Assembly: GCA_016648135.1 (NCBI GenBank)
Contig: JADDOH010001556.1
Coordinates: 182,138-246,137, forward strand
DNA: 64,000 nucleotides
Source of the DNA: Agrypnia vestita
Lineage: Eukaryota > Arthropoda > Insecta > Trichoptera > Phryganeidae
Direction: 5' to 3'
This document shows positions 24,441 through 36,879 of this stretch, in pieces. Every line of letters starts with the position of its first letter. Within the stretch, counting starts at the first letter, position 1. The notes beneath the pieces were generated by a model, which was given only the letters and a program-made list of their open reading frames with translations, ran no database searches and was not told where the DNA came from. The translations under genes and the position numbers were made by a program.

Positions 24441-26590
24441 GTTTGGAACTAATTTTCTATGGTATAACTTATTTCGAACTTTGTTCTGGAAGGCGACGAG
24501 GCGAAATTATTAAGAGGTAAATGAATATTGATGAACGAACGTTGCTGAATAGAAGCCTAATTTCCTGTAACAAAAAATACTGTTTCTTAATAAAAATATT
24601 AGATAAATTCTTAATATTAAAAAAAACTATTTTGAATGTAATATATTGCATGTACAATGTACATATTTACAATTAATCTATTTTATTATATTAACAAAAA
24701 TTAAATATTGAAATTAAATATGAAAACAATTTTATTAAAAATATTATTACAAAGTAAAAATATCAAAATGTTCAAATTTACATTTGATAGCCTGCTTCTT
24801 GATTATTTTTAACTTTATTTCCAGCTATAAAAAAAATCTATCTGTTTCAACTGATGTCGGTTTGGTCATGGGTATGGTCAACAGGGTATCCAACAATTTT
24901 TGAAAATTAATTATTCGCACCCCTGTAGATTCATAAGCTTTTATTTTTTTATAACTAAAAATATTTCCTAGAACATTTTATTTCCGATTTCGAGTCCCGG
25001 GAATCGACATAAGCATTCCCGGGATTCGACGCATCGACCCCGTGTATTCCCGGGTCGACCCGGGTCAGAAACCCTATTTGTGATGGCAAGGTATACCTGA
25101 ATAAGCACGGTATATTTTGTGTTTATTGTGTTATATTATTGAAAAAAAGCGGTACCTATGTACCTATCTACTAAACTACGTATCAATTGTGCATTGAATT
25201 TGTGACATTATATTTTTTAGACCGCTTATCCGTCTGTTTATGGAGATTTTTCTATATAAATGTAGAAGTAGGTACGCCATGGTCTCCAATATATCCCGTA
25301 ATGTTACTCCTACTCCTCTCCTATGTAAGATATCTCATTTCGGTAACCTGGATTCTTGACCTCGCTTTCCCGCCAAGAAAGTCAATTTGGTCTTCACACT
25401 TGGATTTCTTTAACGAGTAAGTATAAATTTGTTAATATAATACAAAGTATAAATATTTATATATTATATGGCATATTTAATTTTTTTATTTTATTTAGAT
25501 CTTTACAATGCAGATGTAAAAATTATTATAGCACGTCTGTCTCGCTAGAAGGATGTGTATTAAGACAAGTCAATTATTTAGTAACTATATATAAAATATA
25601 ACAAAAGTATAAACTGTTAAAATGTTATTTGCATAAATGTTATCTCAACTCGAGTTTGACTGTATTTTATAATTTACTGCTCGACTTTCGAGAGTATCAG
25701 AATCTCTCGTTGACAGGTGAAGTATTAAACTGACTACATTCAAATATAGACATGGAAATGGTGTCGATATAGAAAATGAATTAGGTACTGACAAGAGGTG
25801 GTGTAAATGTGGTCGTAACGGAAACATTGAGAAAAGAGGAGAAGAGTTGGCGAAAATAATATTGTTAAGCAAATTATTACCCGATTATTTGTATTTACAC
25901 CTAATCCATCTAATTTTATTTCTATATTTAAATGTAGTCAGTATAGTATTAGGTAATCTGCCTAGAAAATTTTCGTTTTCCTTTACTGGCTAGTTTGAAG
26001 ATTGATATCTTGCATTCGAATTCTGAAATTCCAGACTTAAATTAATGCTGTATACTCATAGCAACACGAGTTAACGTGGTTGCTGCTTGCGGGTATTTTT
26101 TATCTCTAGGCCGTGGCATCAAAAAGTAGGTAGTGGTAGGTATTAAAAATTTAATTTTTTTAATTAATTTAAAGTTTTCCAACGTTATCCGTTCTCAAAG
26201 AGTTTCAACAAAATTCAACTAAAACTAAACCACCACTGCAGTGCCAGCATCCCTCCCCAAGATGCCTTAAAAATATAGACTTAAGCTGCCGCGTAAACTA
26301 AAATATTTAGGCGTCTCCCAACTCGGACATTTGCAATTCAGTACATAGTTGGTCCTTCGAGCTGGATTAATATTTAATTATTTTCAACTCGGGAACTTTC
26401 TTCACGCCCGCAACTTCGGAAAATCACGGTTTTCATAATGTCTCCGATGAGGAATACATACGTAATCGAGAAATACAGGGATCTCGGAAATATTTTTTGT
26501 TTGTGGCGGCAAGATATACAGGTTATTAATGAACCAAACGTGTCGCTAAACGTTAAAATATAATTCTAAAAAAAGATTCTTAAATTTTTT
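24441..26590. other. AT-rich intergenic DNA
   Basis: No gene recognised. A patch at 24998-25070 repeats ATTCCCGGG-like words (three within 60 bp). Frames at 25187-25420 and 25356-25601 are hydrophobic and unsupported. Confidence 0.4.
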
Positions 26591-26599
26591 TCCATCGTC

Positions 26600-27480
26600 T
26601 TTATTTATTTATTTATTAAGGAATCTTAACAGTTTTTTAATCACATAATGTAAAAGCATAGTGTTCATTTCATATACCAATTAAAAGGATTCACAGATAA
26701 TGGTAAGTGATTGAACGTGAAAAAAGAAAAGGTATAACAAGAAATGAGTTAATTAATGGGAGAGAAGGATGAGGAGGTAGGAGTCAGGATAGAGGTGGAG
26801 GAAGAGAAGGTTATATATAGTGAGTGATTGGTCAAAGTCGATTTAGTACATGCAATATAAAGCATTCTTTTAAATTCAGTAAGACCAATGTTGAAGAGGT
26901 CAATATCGATACTATTATTATTGAAAGCTTTGCATGCGCGATATACTCGTAAAAATGTATTTTGTATGGGATGCTCTATTTCTCAGAACATGGAAAAGAA
27001 CGTTTTGTCGGGTGTTTGTTGTTTGTTTCACGCCTGCAGGGAACGTGAAAAGAGATTAAGTCCAGTTGATTGGGACGGTCGAGATATCCTCTCAGTAGTT
27101 TAAATATTAGTATTAGATCAGCACGTGCTCTTCGTTGTTCCAGAGTTTTTATGTTTTGGAAATGTAGTGTTTCGTGATAAGAGTCAAAAGATAAGTTAAA
27201 TCTAGTGTTGAGGTGGCGAAGAAACTTCTTTTGTATCTGTTCAAGTCTCGCAATGTATGTATTTTTTTGCGGGTTCCACACTTGAGATGCACATTCCAGG
27301 TTGCTTCGAACGAACGCATAGTACAATAATCTTAGGGGGAATGGATTTTTAAAGTTTTTGCACGTACGTAGTATGAAATCTAGCATGCTATAGGCCTTTG
27401 GCGCAATTTGATCGATATGCTTCTTAAAAAGGAGTTTGTTATCGAGAATCGAACAAAGGTCCTTTAATTTGCTTTTATAT
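26600..27480 (-). mobile_element. Jockey/CR1-like LINE 3' end, minus strand
   Basis: The minus strand has a 136-codon open stretch (27386-26976) with MLDFILRTCKNFKNPFPLRL, then LLYYAFVRSNLECASQVWNP and RLEQIQKKFLRHLN. This is the standard region after the reverse-transcriptase core of Jockey-like elements (LGFI.R...F.....L..LY...VRS.LEY.S.VW.P....I..IE..Q..F). The 3' end runs to a (TTTA)n tail near 26600. It is truncated at its 5' end and inactive. Confidence 0.85.
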
Positions 27481-28359
27481 TAATAGACGACTTCAAAAAA
27501 TTTGACAAGATCGAAATGCAAACAGGAAAACATGAAAACTTTCTATATGGTGCTGAAACATAAACTCGGAGAAAATGGGATAAGAGAATCTGAAAATGGA
27601 AATGCGATACTAGCGATGCATTCTCTGTCTTGTCATCACAATGAATGCCTCGATTATATTAGGTTGTAAAATTACATTGTAATATAGCCAAAAACGAAAA
27701 CAAATTTAAGACATATTATGTAAAAGTATCATTCGGGGACGTGGTCACCATCAAAGTCGATTACCGCTTCTTATTTGCTTGGAACGAACGAAGAGTATCC
27801 AGAGTCGAGTGTCTAAGTGGCACAACTTTCGTCCTCTTCCACAGCTACCAGAAGGACCTGGCCATCAATACATAACGCAGTAACATAACGCTTTTTGAGA
27901 AGAATAACTGCTGATAATCTTCAACGTATAAAAACGTAATTTTATGGAGAAGAAGAATTTAGAAGAGAATTCGCTCATTAATTACAACAATAATTACTAT
28001 TAAGCGGACGGACTATCGTAAATCTGCGTCTTATAGTAGAAGTATATGTAATAGAAGTAATAGTAATAGTAAATAATAGCAACCGATGCAAACATCATAC
28101 GCACGCTGCATGCGGCACACATTAAGTTCTAAGCTTCTTCTTGGATAAGCCTAGCGTTTTATCATTTTATTTGTTTTTGGGGGAGCAGGGCTCCTTGGCC
28201 TCTTCCCCCTCCCCAGGTTCGCCTCTGCAATGCCGCATAATACGAGTAAAATGCACAGCGTGTACACAAATTTCACGCCAATTCTCGAAAAAGAAACGGT
28301 TACGTAATAACGCTAGAACATTGTTATTTCTCCTTGCGATGTTGATTTTAATTGGATTT
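27481..28359. other. Intergenic upstream of gene A
   Basis: No certain gene. A 74-codon frame at 27663-27884 is richer in GC than its surroundings but has no recognisable domain and no start. The AGTA-rich stretch at 28030-28075 is simple sequence. Confidence 0.35.
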
Positions 28360-28439
28360 GATAAATCAAAGTACTTTTTGACATCCGGAAAATTGAGACG
28401 TTGTGTTGTGTAACTTTCCCGGGTGCCCCTCGCTATAAG
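28360..28439 (+). promoter_or_regulatory. Gene A promoter: shared upstream module and TATA box
   Basis: The module starts GATAAATCAAAGTACTTTTT and continues with CCGGAAAATTGAG (28360-28403). Nearly the same sequence stands upstream of genes B and C. TATAAG is at 28434-28439, 53 bp before the ATG. The spacing from module to TATA is about 30 bp here. The module is presumably a binding site for a tissue-specific activator shared by the cluster (inference). Confidence 0.7.
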
Positions 28440-28491
28440 AGTGTTGGGAAACCATCAAGGGCCGCACACGCGTGGAATTTTTTTCGGCAAG

Positions 28492-28551
28492 ATGAGAGCG
28501 TCGGCGGTCTTCCTCGTCGGATTAGCTCTTTGTGGCGCATTGCACGCGCAG
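28492..28551 (+). CDS. Silk-like protein A, exon 1 (signal peptide)
   Basis: This 60-nt exon encodes MRASAVFLVGLALCGALHAQ, a classic secretory signal peptide with a basic n-region, a hydrophobic core and small residues before the likely cleavage site. It ends in a phase-0 donor CAG|GTGAGT. The start is set by the promoter spacing and by the identical 20-codon structure of exon 1 in genes B and C. It splices over a 4.5 kb transposon-rich intron to the body exon at 33033. Confidence 0.85.
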
Positions 28552-28924
28552 GTGAGTTGTGACGAAGTTTTTATTTCACCTGTGTCGTTATTCTGCCAAG
28601 CCAACAGGATCTCGTTTAAATAATCCAAAAATTTAACTGTGCTACCCGTTCGCTGTAATGTGAATATCTGTCGTGAAACTAGTGCTGCAATTGAGAAAAG
28701 AGTTCAATCTATTTTAGTAGTAGGTACTACTGGTCTTCGAATTGTGTTGTTAATTTAGCAGAGTGAGTTTACACACCCCTAAAATATTGTCCGTTGACGG
28801 GGTCCGTACGGATTATAATGATACGAGATATTATGGAAGTGTTGCATGTCCCAAACCATACACATGTTAGAATATATTGAGAAATATTGTGCCATAATTT
28901 TGTTGCTTTATATTAATTTATATA

Positions 28925-29600
28925 TTTACGAGCTGTTCGTACCCGGTTGCTCGGGTTAAGTTAAAAATAAGCTTGTGGAAGGAAACAAAGGTTCTATTGT
29001 TTGCAAAGGCTCTAAAAAACATGTTTCCATTTCATCTAGGCCGGGATGGATGGGATGTCCAAGGGGAAATGTGGCCTATGTTTTCCATTGGGTCTATGCA
29101 AAGTGTTGGTAAATTTTGTAAGGCGAAATGGGTATGGATTTGTACAGAGAATATACCAAGGTAAGAGGGTGGTTAAAAGGGAGGGGAAAATGTGACCCAT
29201 GTTTTCCGCCGAGTCCTAAAGAATAAGTATCACAACATTTGGGTGAGATCGGTCAAATGGTTTTGATCGATCTGACCATTCAGTCAGATTTGTATTGAAA
29301 ATATTGAGGACAGGAGATGGGGTAAAGTAAGAGAGGTTAAATATCGCCTGTGTTAACCGCCAGGTCCTTAAGAATAAGTATGCCAAATTTGGTTCAGATC
29401 GGTCGAACGGTACAGATTTGCATGGAAGATATACCAGTGGAGGTGTAGGAGTAAAGGGGGAGGAGGGAAATATTGCCTATGTTACCTGCCGGGTCTTAAT
29501 GAATAAGTATGTATGTAAAATTTGGTTCAGATCGGTCGAACGGTACAGATTTGCATGGAAAATATATCAGGTATGGTAGCGCATGAAAAATGAATAAACA
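28925..29600. repeat. Dispersed element with internal tandem units, in intron 1 of gene A
   Basis: It begins GTTCGTACCCGGTTGCTCGG, related to the start of the element at 63515. Inside it are about four diverged units of roughly 140-150 bp. Each contains a GGTTCAGATCGGTCGAACGG-like word followed by ACAGATTTGCATGGAAAATA. This class of arthropod repeat is common and non-coding; I cannot name the family with certainty. Confidence 0.6.
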
Positions 29601-30193
29601 AACAAACATTATAGATTTTTATGTTTAAGATATATAAGACCTACTGTAAGCTAATTGTACTATGCCTATACCCTTTGCAGACGTGCAAGAAATAAGTTGA
29701 CAAGGAAGAAATAAGGTACAGCAGCGCATAAAATACGAACAAACATTGATTTTTATATATAAGATTTAGGTATTAACTTTTTGCATAACTACTATTACAA
29801 TGGCGGTTTTATTGCTAGCTGGAAACATCTTCCTAATAATATTTGCCTCTCTCAAGAGATCGATTAAGTATTTTATTGGCGTGTCACGCTCATATTCAAA
29901 ACAAAATTTTTTAGTAATTTTGCCTTTAGATGATTCAGTGTACCCTTTGTTCTATGTTTCTAATTGTTTATTACCATAAATAACTGTTATCATAAAACAC
30001 ACAAAAAATAGTAGAAAAAAGAAAATATATGAACAAAGCCATATATCTATTTGAAACATCTTTGTACCTTATATAAGTGTTATTTGTTATTATTTTTCAT
30101 ATTTATAATTTTGAAATTGGTCGATATGTTAACAAATTTTTGCATTTTGTTATGTATCTGTATCAATACCTGTGCCTGTGAATTGCAGATAAT

Positions 30194-30234
30194 AAGATAC
30201 AATTCACACGCAAAGGGCATGTGAATTGTATCTT
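30194..30234. repeat. Perfect 15-bp inverted repeat
   Basis: AAGATACAATTCACA (30194-30208) and TGTGAATTGTATCTT (30220-30234) are exact reverse complements around an 11-nt loop. Isolated; function unknown. Confidence 0.8.
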
Positions 30235-31654
30235 ACGATTTGCATTCTGGACATCAGGCCAACAGTGGAACACTGAAGTAGGTTTCAATACCAAATAACA
30301 ATATTATCAGTACAATACCAAAGCTCCACGACATCGGGACGAGTAGGAGATGGACTGAGATAAGGAATGGTTAAACTAGATTTTGGGAAAGGTAAAATTA
30401 TTTTAGTCTGGTTTGAAGATAGTTAAAAAAAATAAAAAATAAAGCAGTTTCCTTGCTACACCGCCGATGACGCAAAAGCACTCGTGAGACGCGACGAGGA
30501 AACTGAACTAACCACTGTCACTGTCTGACTGTCTTTGGGGTGCGATATGAAAACAATTTAATCACAGAAAATAGGAATACATAAAAATGAACTCACAAGT
30601 AATTAACAATATATAACCAAAAGCAGAGAAATATAAGGAAAAGAAAATAACATAGCATAAATATAAGACAAGCAAAATAAAATAGAATATAAAAGATACA
30701 ACGAAATATGTAGATATACATCATGAAAAATTTAAAATGTAATAAAAAATAAAATGAAAATGTGTTTATACATAAAAATATAAATAACCTTTAAGAAAAT
30801 GCAAATACTCCCAATCGGAAAAAAAGAAAATAAAAGGAAATCACAAACACGCAAAGGACTCGCCAGTCCGGAAAATCACTACCGGCAGGAATCAAATCTC
30901 GAAACAAAAGGAAAAATACGTAAAATAAGGCAAAAAAATATCAAAATTTAAACCAAGTTAAACCAAAGACAAAAATGAAATAAAAAAATAAAAATAAAAA
31001 ACAGATTGGTTAGGGAACCGAGAGAAAAGTGAAATGAGCACAGCGGTTATCCTCCGAGGGGAGGCCCTCTGAGAATTTCCCAACGTGAGACCCACACTCG
31101 AATGAAAGCTCTAAAATGGGACGGAATGTTCACCCAAAGAATGAGGTTAAAGTTTTCAGCGGGACGCCCACCTCCCTTGAGTGGTGACCCCACTAAACAT
31201 AACCTTCCGTGCATCGCTAAGATGGCGCATCCTCTAAGGGTGCTTTCTTCTTCCTTTCTTCCACAGTCTAGACGACGGTTGAGATGCTGAAGATTACAGT
31301 ATTATGAATGGAGATGGATAGCTGAACGAAGTGGAAGGCCATTAGAAATTAGATTAGATTAGAAAGTTGAATTAAGATTTCAGGTACAGAGGTGAGTCAT
31401 TATTGAAAAGGACATTATACAGTTATGGCGCTGTCGGATTGTAAGTCAGTTGAGAATATTGCGAAAAGTTGTGATGAAACGGATACCAAATTTTTGAAGG
31501 CGTTGCAGTTATTTTACAATATTTTATTTTACAAAATATTAAATAATTAACTATAAATATTATAGACTTATTCTTTCTTGGACTTTCTTAGAAATGATGA
31601 AAAAAAAAACAGACTTATGAAGTTAAATAAAAAAAATTAAGCACTCTAGGTGAA

Positions 31655-31765
31655 GACATCATCATTATCTTCGTCGGGAGTTAAAAGACTTGAAAAGGCG
31701 CTTCCATTTCTCCCTGTCTTGCGCCACTTGAGTACCCACTATTCGACAAGTCAGGGCCAAATATG
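31655..31765 (-). mobile_element. LINE C-terminal fragment, minus strand
   Basis: The minus strand reads QDREKWKRLFKSFNSRRR then stop. This resembles the A-Q-D-R-x-x-W-R-R-L end of insect RTE/Jockey-type polyproteins. Fragment only. Confidence 0.55.
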
Positions 31766-33032
31766 TTATTGTATATCGATAAAATTAGTTATCTATAGTG
31801 GATAACAAATGCTACGAAGCGACAATATTTTCCAGAGATTTAAATAGTTACCGGATAGTGAAAATACAGTTAATAAGTTTTTTTATTAACCTTTTTATTT
31901 TATTCTTAATTGTATTTGTTTTTCGAATCTAACAATTTTATTCTAAACATTGTTTGATACATATTTATCAACAAGAAAAATGTATTGTGTAATCATGTTT
32001 TCTCAAAATGTTCATAAAATTTTTACACCTTGTATTCTGATGCCACACTAGGTTTATCAGATTAGTAATGATCTGTTTACAGTCTATTTATTAATAAAAA
32101 ATAATAATAAATTGAAAAAAAGAGTTATGTAATTATTAATTGACCAACTTTGCGACTCAATATTTTTTTCCCTTCACCCTGTTCTAAATAACGGATTAAT
32201 AATGAAAAATCTAGACGCCGTTTAATTGGAAACCTATCTAAATTCGGAAAAAATCTACTAATTAACAATACAATACTATACTTATACTTATATATACTAA
32301 TACTTCACCCCTATTTACAATATTCCCAAAAAGACCCCCTCTCCTTCTTGCCTTAATTATTCTGCCTACAGAGGTCGCTACCCGAATGTATTTCCATCGG
32401 TGGATGAAAATTAGAGGAAAGTAACCAAATGTGGAATAGAATCCCTAATATGGAATACCGCCATTTATCGTAAACGAATTCTCTTAGCCGCACAGAACAG
32501 TGATCTTCTATCTCTTTCAATCATTATACTCGCGTATAGGTTTCAACTTGTCACTCGAGCGAGTGTTGTGCCCGCGGTGAGTTTCTTGTTTTTCAAGATA
32601 TTCGAGGAGAGACGTGGATCATATGCCTCCTATGCGGGATCTGGGCACACGGCGATTGTGCTGGTGCAAAGTTTGACATCTGGATTTGTGATTTTTGCAA
32701 GTAGATTAAGTTCCTTATTTAGATTTGAGCACAGTTCCTATAGTATCTCATACAAATTAAAGTCTATTGTTCATAGTTTTGTAGTATTCCGTGTTTGGGT
32801 ACCTATTCCATAATTAGATAACTTTATGTTGATTTTGTTTTTGAGAATATTTTATACTTTAAATTAATATACGTAACACAAGATATTTATTAGTCACAAA
32901 AACAAAATAGTATTCCATATTTGGTTACTTTCCTCTACTGCATCACTATATTACAAAATTACTTTTTTAAACTATATTCGGGGTGTATAACTATAGTAGT
33001 GGCTGAAAAATTATTTACTTTTGTCATTTCAG

Positions 33033-36026
33033 ACCACATTAGAAGACGACAAAGATACAACTTTGCTTATTGATGGCGAAGCAGATGATAAATATAACGG
33101 CGATACAACTACAATAATTACTCCAGAAGATGAATATAATGGCGATAAAACAGACAAAACTCCAGGATTTACTACAGGAGATAAAAATTATGGCGATAAA
33201 ACAGATAAAACTAAAGGACTTTCCAAAAAAAAACCGAAGCTGAGGCATAACTTCTTCTTTATTAATACTGGTAAAGGAAGCGATGCAGGAAGTTCACCTA
33301 CACATGATGAACCTGTAGTGGTTACGATTGGATCAGGTGGAACATTAATAATTAGCACTAGTGGAGTACATAAAGGTGAAACTGGAGGAGATTTAAAACA
33401 AACAGGAAGCGCTGGAGGATACTTAGATTACACAGGTAACACTGGAGGATATTTAGACTACACAGGTAGCACGGGAGGAAATTTTGACTACACAGGTAGC
33501 ACGGGAGGAAATTTTGACTACACAGGTAGCAATGGAGGATATTCAGACTACACAGGAAGCAATGGAGGATATTTAGACTACACAAGTAGCAATGGAAGAT
33601 ATACAGATTATACAGATGGTACTGGAGGATACACAGATTACACAGGCAACACTGGAGGATATTTAGATTACACAGGTAATAAGGGAGGATATTTTGGCTA
33701 CACAAGTAGCAATGGAGGATATTTAGACTATACAGGAAGCAATGGCGGATATTTAGACAATACAGGTAACACTGGAGAAAATTTAGGCTACACAAGTAGC
33801 ACTGGAGGTTATACAGACTACACAGGTAGCACTGGGGAAAATTTAGACCACACAGGTAGCACTGGAGGATATACAGATTACACAGGCAGCACTGGAGGAT
33901 ATTTAGACTACACAAGTAGCACGGGAGGAAATTTTGACTACACAGGTAGCAATGGAGGATATGTAGACTACACAGGAAGCATTGGAGGATATTTAGAAAA
34001 CAAAGGTAGCACTGGTGGTTATTCAGATTACACAAGTAGCAATGGAGGCTGCAAAAGTAGCACTGGAAGATATGTAGACTGCACAAGTGGCAATGGAGAG
34101 TATTTTGACTACACAGGTACAGGTGGGGTAAATACAGACTACACAGATGGCACTGGTGTATATACAGGCTACACAGATAGCACTGGAGTATACACAGACT
34201 ACACAGATGGCACTGGTGTATATACAGACTACACAGATAGCACTGGAGTAAACACAGACTACACAGATGGCACTGGAGTAAACACAGACTACTCAGACAG
34301 CACTGGAGTAAACACAGACTACACAGATGGCACTGGAGTAAACACAGACTACTCAGACAGCACTGGAGTACACACAGACTACACGGATGGCACTGGTGTA
34401 TATACAGACTACACAGATAGCACAGGAGTAAACACAGACTACACAGATGGCACTGGTGTATATACAGACTACACAGATAGCACTGGAGTATACACAGACT
34501 ACACAGATGGCACTGGTGTATACACAGATTACACAGATGGCACTGGAGTAAACACAGACTACACAGGTGGCACTGGAGTAAACACAGACTACTCAGAAGG
34601 CACTGGAGTATACACAGACTACGCAGATGGCAGTGGTGTATATACAGACTACACAGATAGCACTGGAGTAAACACAGACTACACAGATGGCACTGGTGTA
34701 TACACAGATTACACAGATGGCACTGGAGTAAACACAGACTACACAGGTGGCATTGGAGTAAACACAGACTACTCAGAAGGCACTGGAGTATACACAGACT
34801 ACGCAGATGGCAGTGGTGTATATACAGACTACACAGATAGCACTGGAGTAAACATAGACTACACAGATGGCACTGGATTAAACACATACTGCACAGATGG
34901 TACTGGAGTAAACACAGACTACTCAGACAGCACTGGTGTATATACAGACTACACAGATAGCACTGGAGTAAACACAGACTACACAGATAGCACTGGTGTA
35001 TATACAGACTACACAGATAGCACTGGAGTATACACAGATAGCACTAGTGTATACACAGACTACACAGATGGCACTGGTGTATACACAGACTACACAGATG
35101 GCACTGGTGTATATACAGACTACACAGATAGCACTGGAGTAAACACATACTGCACAGATGGTACTGGAGTAAACACAGACTACTCAGACAGCACTGGTGT
35201 ATATACAGACTACACAGATAGCACTGGAGTAAACACAGACTACACAGATAGCACTGGAGTAAACACATACTGCACAGATGGTACTGGAGTAAACACAGAC
35301 TACACAGATGGCACTGGTGTATACACAGACGGCACTGGAGTATATACCGACTATACGGATGATACTGGAGTATATACGGACTACACAGATGGCACTGGAG
35401 TATATACGGACTACTCAGACAGCACTGGATTATGCACAGACTACACTGATGGTACTGGAGTAAACACAGACTACTCACACAGCACCGGTGTATACACAGA
35501 CTATACAGACGGCACTGGAGTACACACGGACTATACGGATAGTACTGGAGTATATACGGGCTACACGGTTGGCACTGGAGTATATACGGACTACATAGTC
35601 GGCACTGGAGTATATACGGACCACACAGATGGAACTGGAGTATATACAGACTACTTAGATGGCACTGGACTTTACACAGATTACACAGATGGCACTGGAG
35701 TATATACAGACTATACAGATGGCACTGGAGTATATACGGACTACACGGATGGCACCGGAGTATATCTAGACTACACAGGTGTCACTGGAGGATATACAGA
35801 CTACACAGGTCTAGAGTGGACAGGTCAACTTGGGGTTTGTTCAATTCCAAGTTGTTCTGTAGGATGTCCTGTTTCTGGAACATTTGTTCCTGGATGTCCT
35901 GGCAATGGAGGGGTCTCTAATGGATGTGGAGGAGATACAGGATGTGGAGGTCCAGTTCTTACTGGACCTCTTGTTTGTGTAGAAGTATTACGTTGTGTTG
36001 TTGTAAATCTCGAAACAAGTCCATAA
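33033..36026 (+). CDS. Silk-like protein A, exon 2: Gly/Tyr/Thr/Asp 10-residue repeat protein
   Basis: This single 2,994-nt exon, joined in phase 0 to the signal exon, gives a 1,017-residue secreted protein. After cleavage comes an acidic segment with DTTLLIDGEADD (DDT..DG motif), a Lys/Thr/Asp stretch, and RHNFFFINT at residues 91-99, also present in protein C. Residues about 146-950 are tandem 10-mers: first about 23 of the type GGYLDYTGST, then about 55 of the type GVYTDYTDGT / GVNTDYTDST. The C-terminus (about 955-1017) switches to a Cys-rich cap with eight cysteines (VCSIPSCSVGC, then PGC, NGC, TGC, VC, RC). The composition, Gly/Tyr/Thr/Asp-rich with no globular domain, suggests a silk, glue or other secreted structural protein. 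I do not recognise an orthologue. Confidence 0.85.
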   Translation, partial: TTLEDDKDTTLLIDGEADDKYNGDTTTIITPEDEYNGDKTDKTPGFTTGDKNYGDKTDKTKGLSKKKPKLRHNFFFINTGKGSDAGSSPTHDEPVVVTIGSGGTLIISTSGVHKGETGGDLKQTGSAGGYLDYTGNTGGYLDYTGSTGGNFDYTGSTGGNFDYTGSNGGYSDYTGSNGGYLDYTSSNGRYTDYTDGTGGYTDYTGNTGGYLDYTGNKGGYFGYTSSNGGYLDYTGSNGGYLDNTGNTGENLGYTSSTGGYTDYTGSTGENLDHTGSTGGYTDYTGSTGGYLDYTSSTGGNFDYTGSNGGYVDYTGSIGGYLENKGSTGGYSDYTSSNGGCKSSTGRYVDCTSGNGEYFDYTGTGGVNTDYTDGTGVYTGYTDSTGVYTDYTDGTGVYTDYTDSTGVNTDYTDGTGVNTDYSDSTGVNTDYTDGTGVNTDYSDSTGVHTDYTDGTGVYTDYTDSTGVNTDYTDGTGVYTDYTDSTGVYTDYTDGTGVYTDYTDGTGVNTDYTGGTGVNTDYSEGTGVYTDYADGSGVYTDYTDSTGVNTDYTDGTGVYTDYTDGTGVNTDYTGGIGVNTDYSEGTGVYTDYADGSGVYTDYTDSTGVNIDYTDGTGLNTYCTDGTGVNTDYSDSTGVYTDYTDSTGVNTDYTDSTGVYTDYTDSTGVYTDSTSVYTDYTDGTGVYTDYTDGTGVYTDYTDSTGVNTYCTDGTGVNTDYSDSTGVYTDYTDSTGVNTDYTDSTGVNTYCTDGTGVNTDYTDGTGVYTDGTGVYTDYTDDTGVYTDYTDGTGVYTDYSDSTGLCTDYTDGTGVNTDYSHSTGVYTDYTDGTGVHTDYTDSTGVYTGYTVGTGVYTDYIVGTGVYTDHTDGTGVYTDYLDGTGLYTDYTDGTGVYTDYTDGTGVYTDYTDGTGVYLDYTGVTGGYTDYTGLEWTGQLGVCSIPSCSVGCPVSGTFVPGCPGNGGVSNGCGGDTGCGGPVLTGPLVCVEVLRCVVVNLETSP
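33409..35820 (+). repeat. 30-bp tandem coding repeat array in gene A
   Basis: The units are 30 bp (10 codons). A higher-order duplication of 180 bp is visible: the stretch from 34501 and that from 34681 start identically and run in parallel for six units, including the rarer GVNTDYSEGT and GVYTDYADGS units. A second shared block with NTYCTDGTGVNTDYSDST occurs near 34880 and 35140. The two halves of the array use different unit types, so they expanded separately. Confidence 0.9.
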
Positions 36027-36183
36027 ACTTGGATTAAATAATAACATTTTTAAAACGCAACATTTTCTTGGTGAATTCGAAAATTAATTAATTTTTCATA
36101 GATTCCAGAAACAAACATTCTTTTGGATCGTCAACAATTGTATCGGAAATGAACTATTATAATTTGTAATTAAATACCTAAAC

Positions 36184-36189
36184 AATAAA
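36184..36189 (+). terminator. Polyadenylation signal of gene A
   Basis: AATAAA lies about 158 bases after the stop codon at 36024-36026 and is followed by a T-rich stretch. Confidence 0.55.
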
Positions 36190-36879
36190 ATAGTTCAGTA
36201 AAAATATTTCTGTCGAATAATAATGATTTCTTTTAAAGAAAAAGGCATTAAACATTTTTAAAGCCATATTTGAACTAAATTTTTTCTAGTATTCTTTTTG
36301 ATCATTTCGAAAAAAAATTAGGCGTTGCCTCATCCCTACTTCCTTGATATGTTTTCTTTGCCAGATATCATATCGTTCATAGCTCTCTTCACTGATGCGT
36401 ATGCAGGGACGTACAGTGGACGTAAGCAGGTAGGGCTGTGCCTCAGGGCGGCAAATTCTAAAGGGCGGCAATTAGACGCGGAGCACAAATATTAAATGTA
36501 ATATAAATGACTTGATTACTGTCTTGTTGCACAGGAAAAATGGAGGAGGGTGTATGTATGCGCGGTAGAAGTTATACTTCTTTGGCGTGATTGTGATAAT
36601 TGATATTTATATATTGGTTAAAAATGTATAATATACTAATACAATAATACTATGTCTAGGGAGATGTAGTGTAATGTAGTTAAATTATTAATATTTGTTT
36701 TTGTACAAATAGTAGTACAAATGTAACTAGTTGCTTGTAATGGATAAAATAAGAGATAAATGTCTTGTTCCAAAGTCACACGATGCGTTTTATTGTTTTT
36801 GTACAAATAGTGGTACAAATGTAGCTATTTGTTTGTGATGGATAAATTAACAGATAAATATCTTGATTCAAGGACATAC

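Larger units (their letters stand above)
29601..33032. other. Rest of gene A intron 1
   Basis: No exon recognised. It contains a 15-bp palindrome (30194-30234), a long A-rich simple stretch (30560-31010), a more GC-rich patch at 31020-31290 of unknown origin, and an RTE relic (31655-31765). The acceptor TTTGTCATTTCAG ends it. Confidence 0.5.

Noticed and set aside
27663..27884. 74-codon plus-strand frame containing VSFGDVVTIKVDYRFLFAWN
   Set aside because: Looks exon-like in composition but has no start, no family match I recognise and no convincing splice sites; kept only as a note.
33358..34887. Long minus-strand open frame (about 509 codons, Cys/Leu-rich) opposite gene A
   Set aside because: It is a by-product of the 30-bp repeat, whose length is a multiple of three, leaving the antisense frame open. 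It lacks a promoter, signal exon or independent support.
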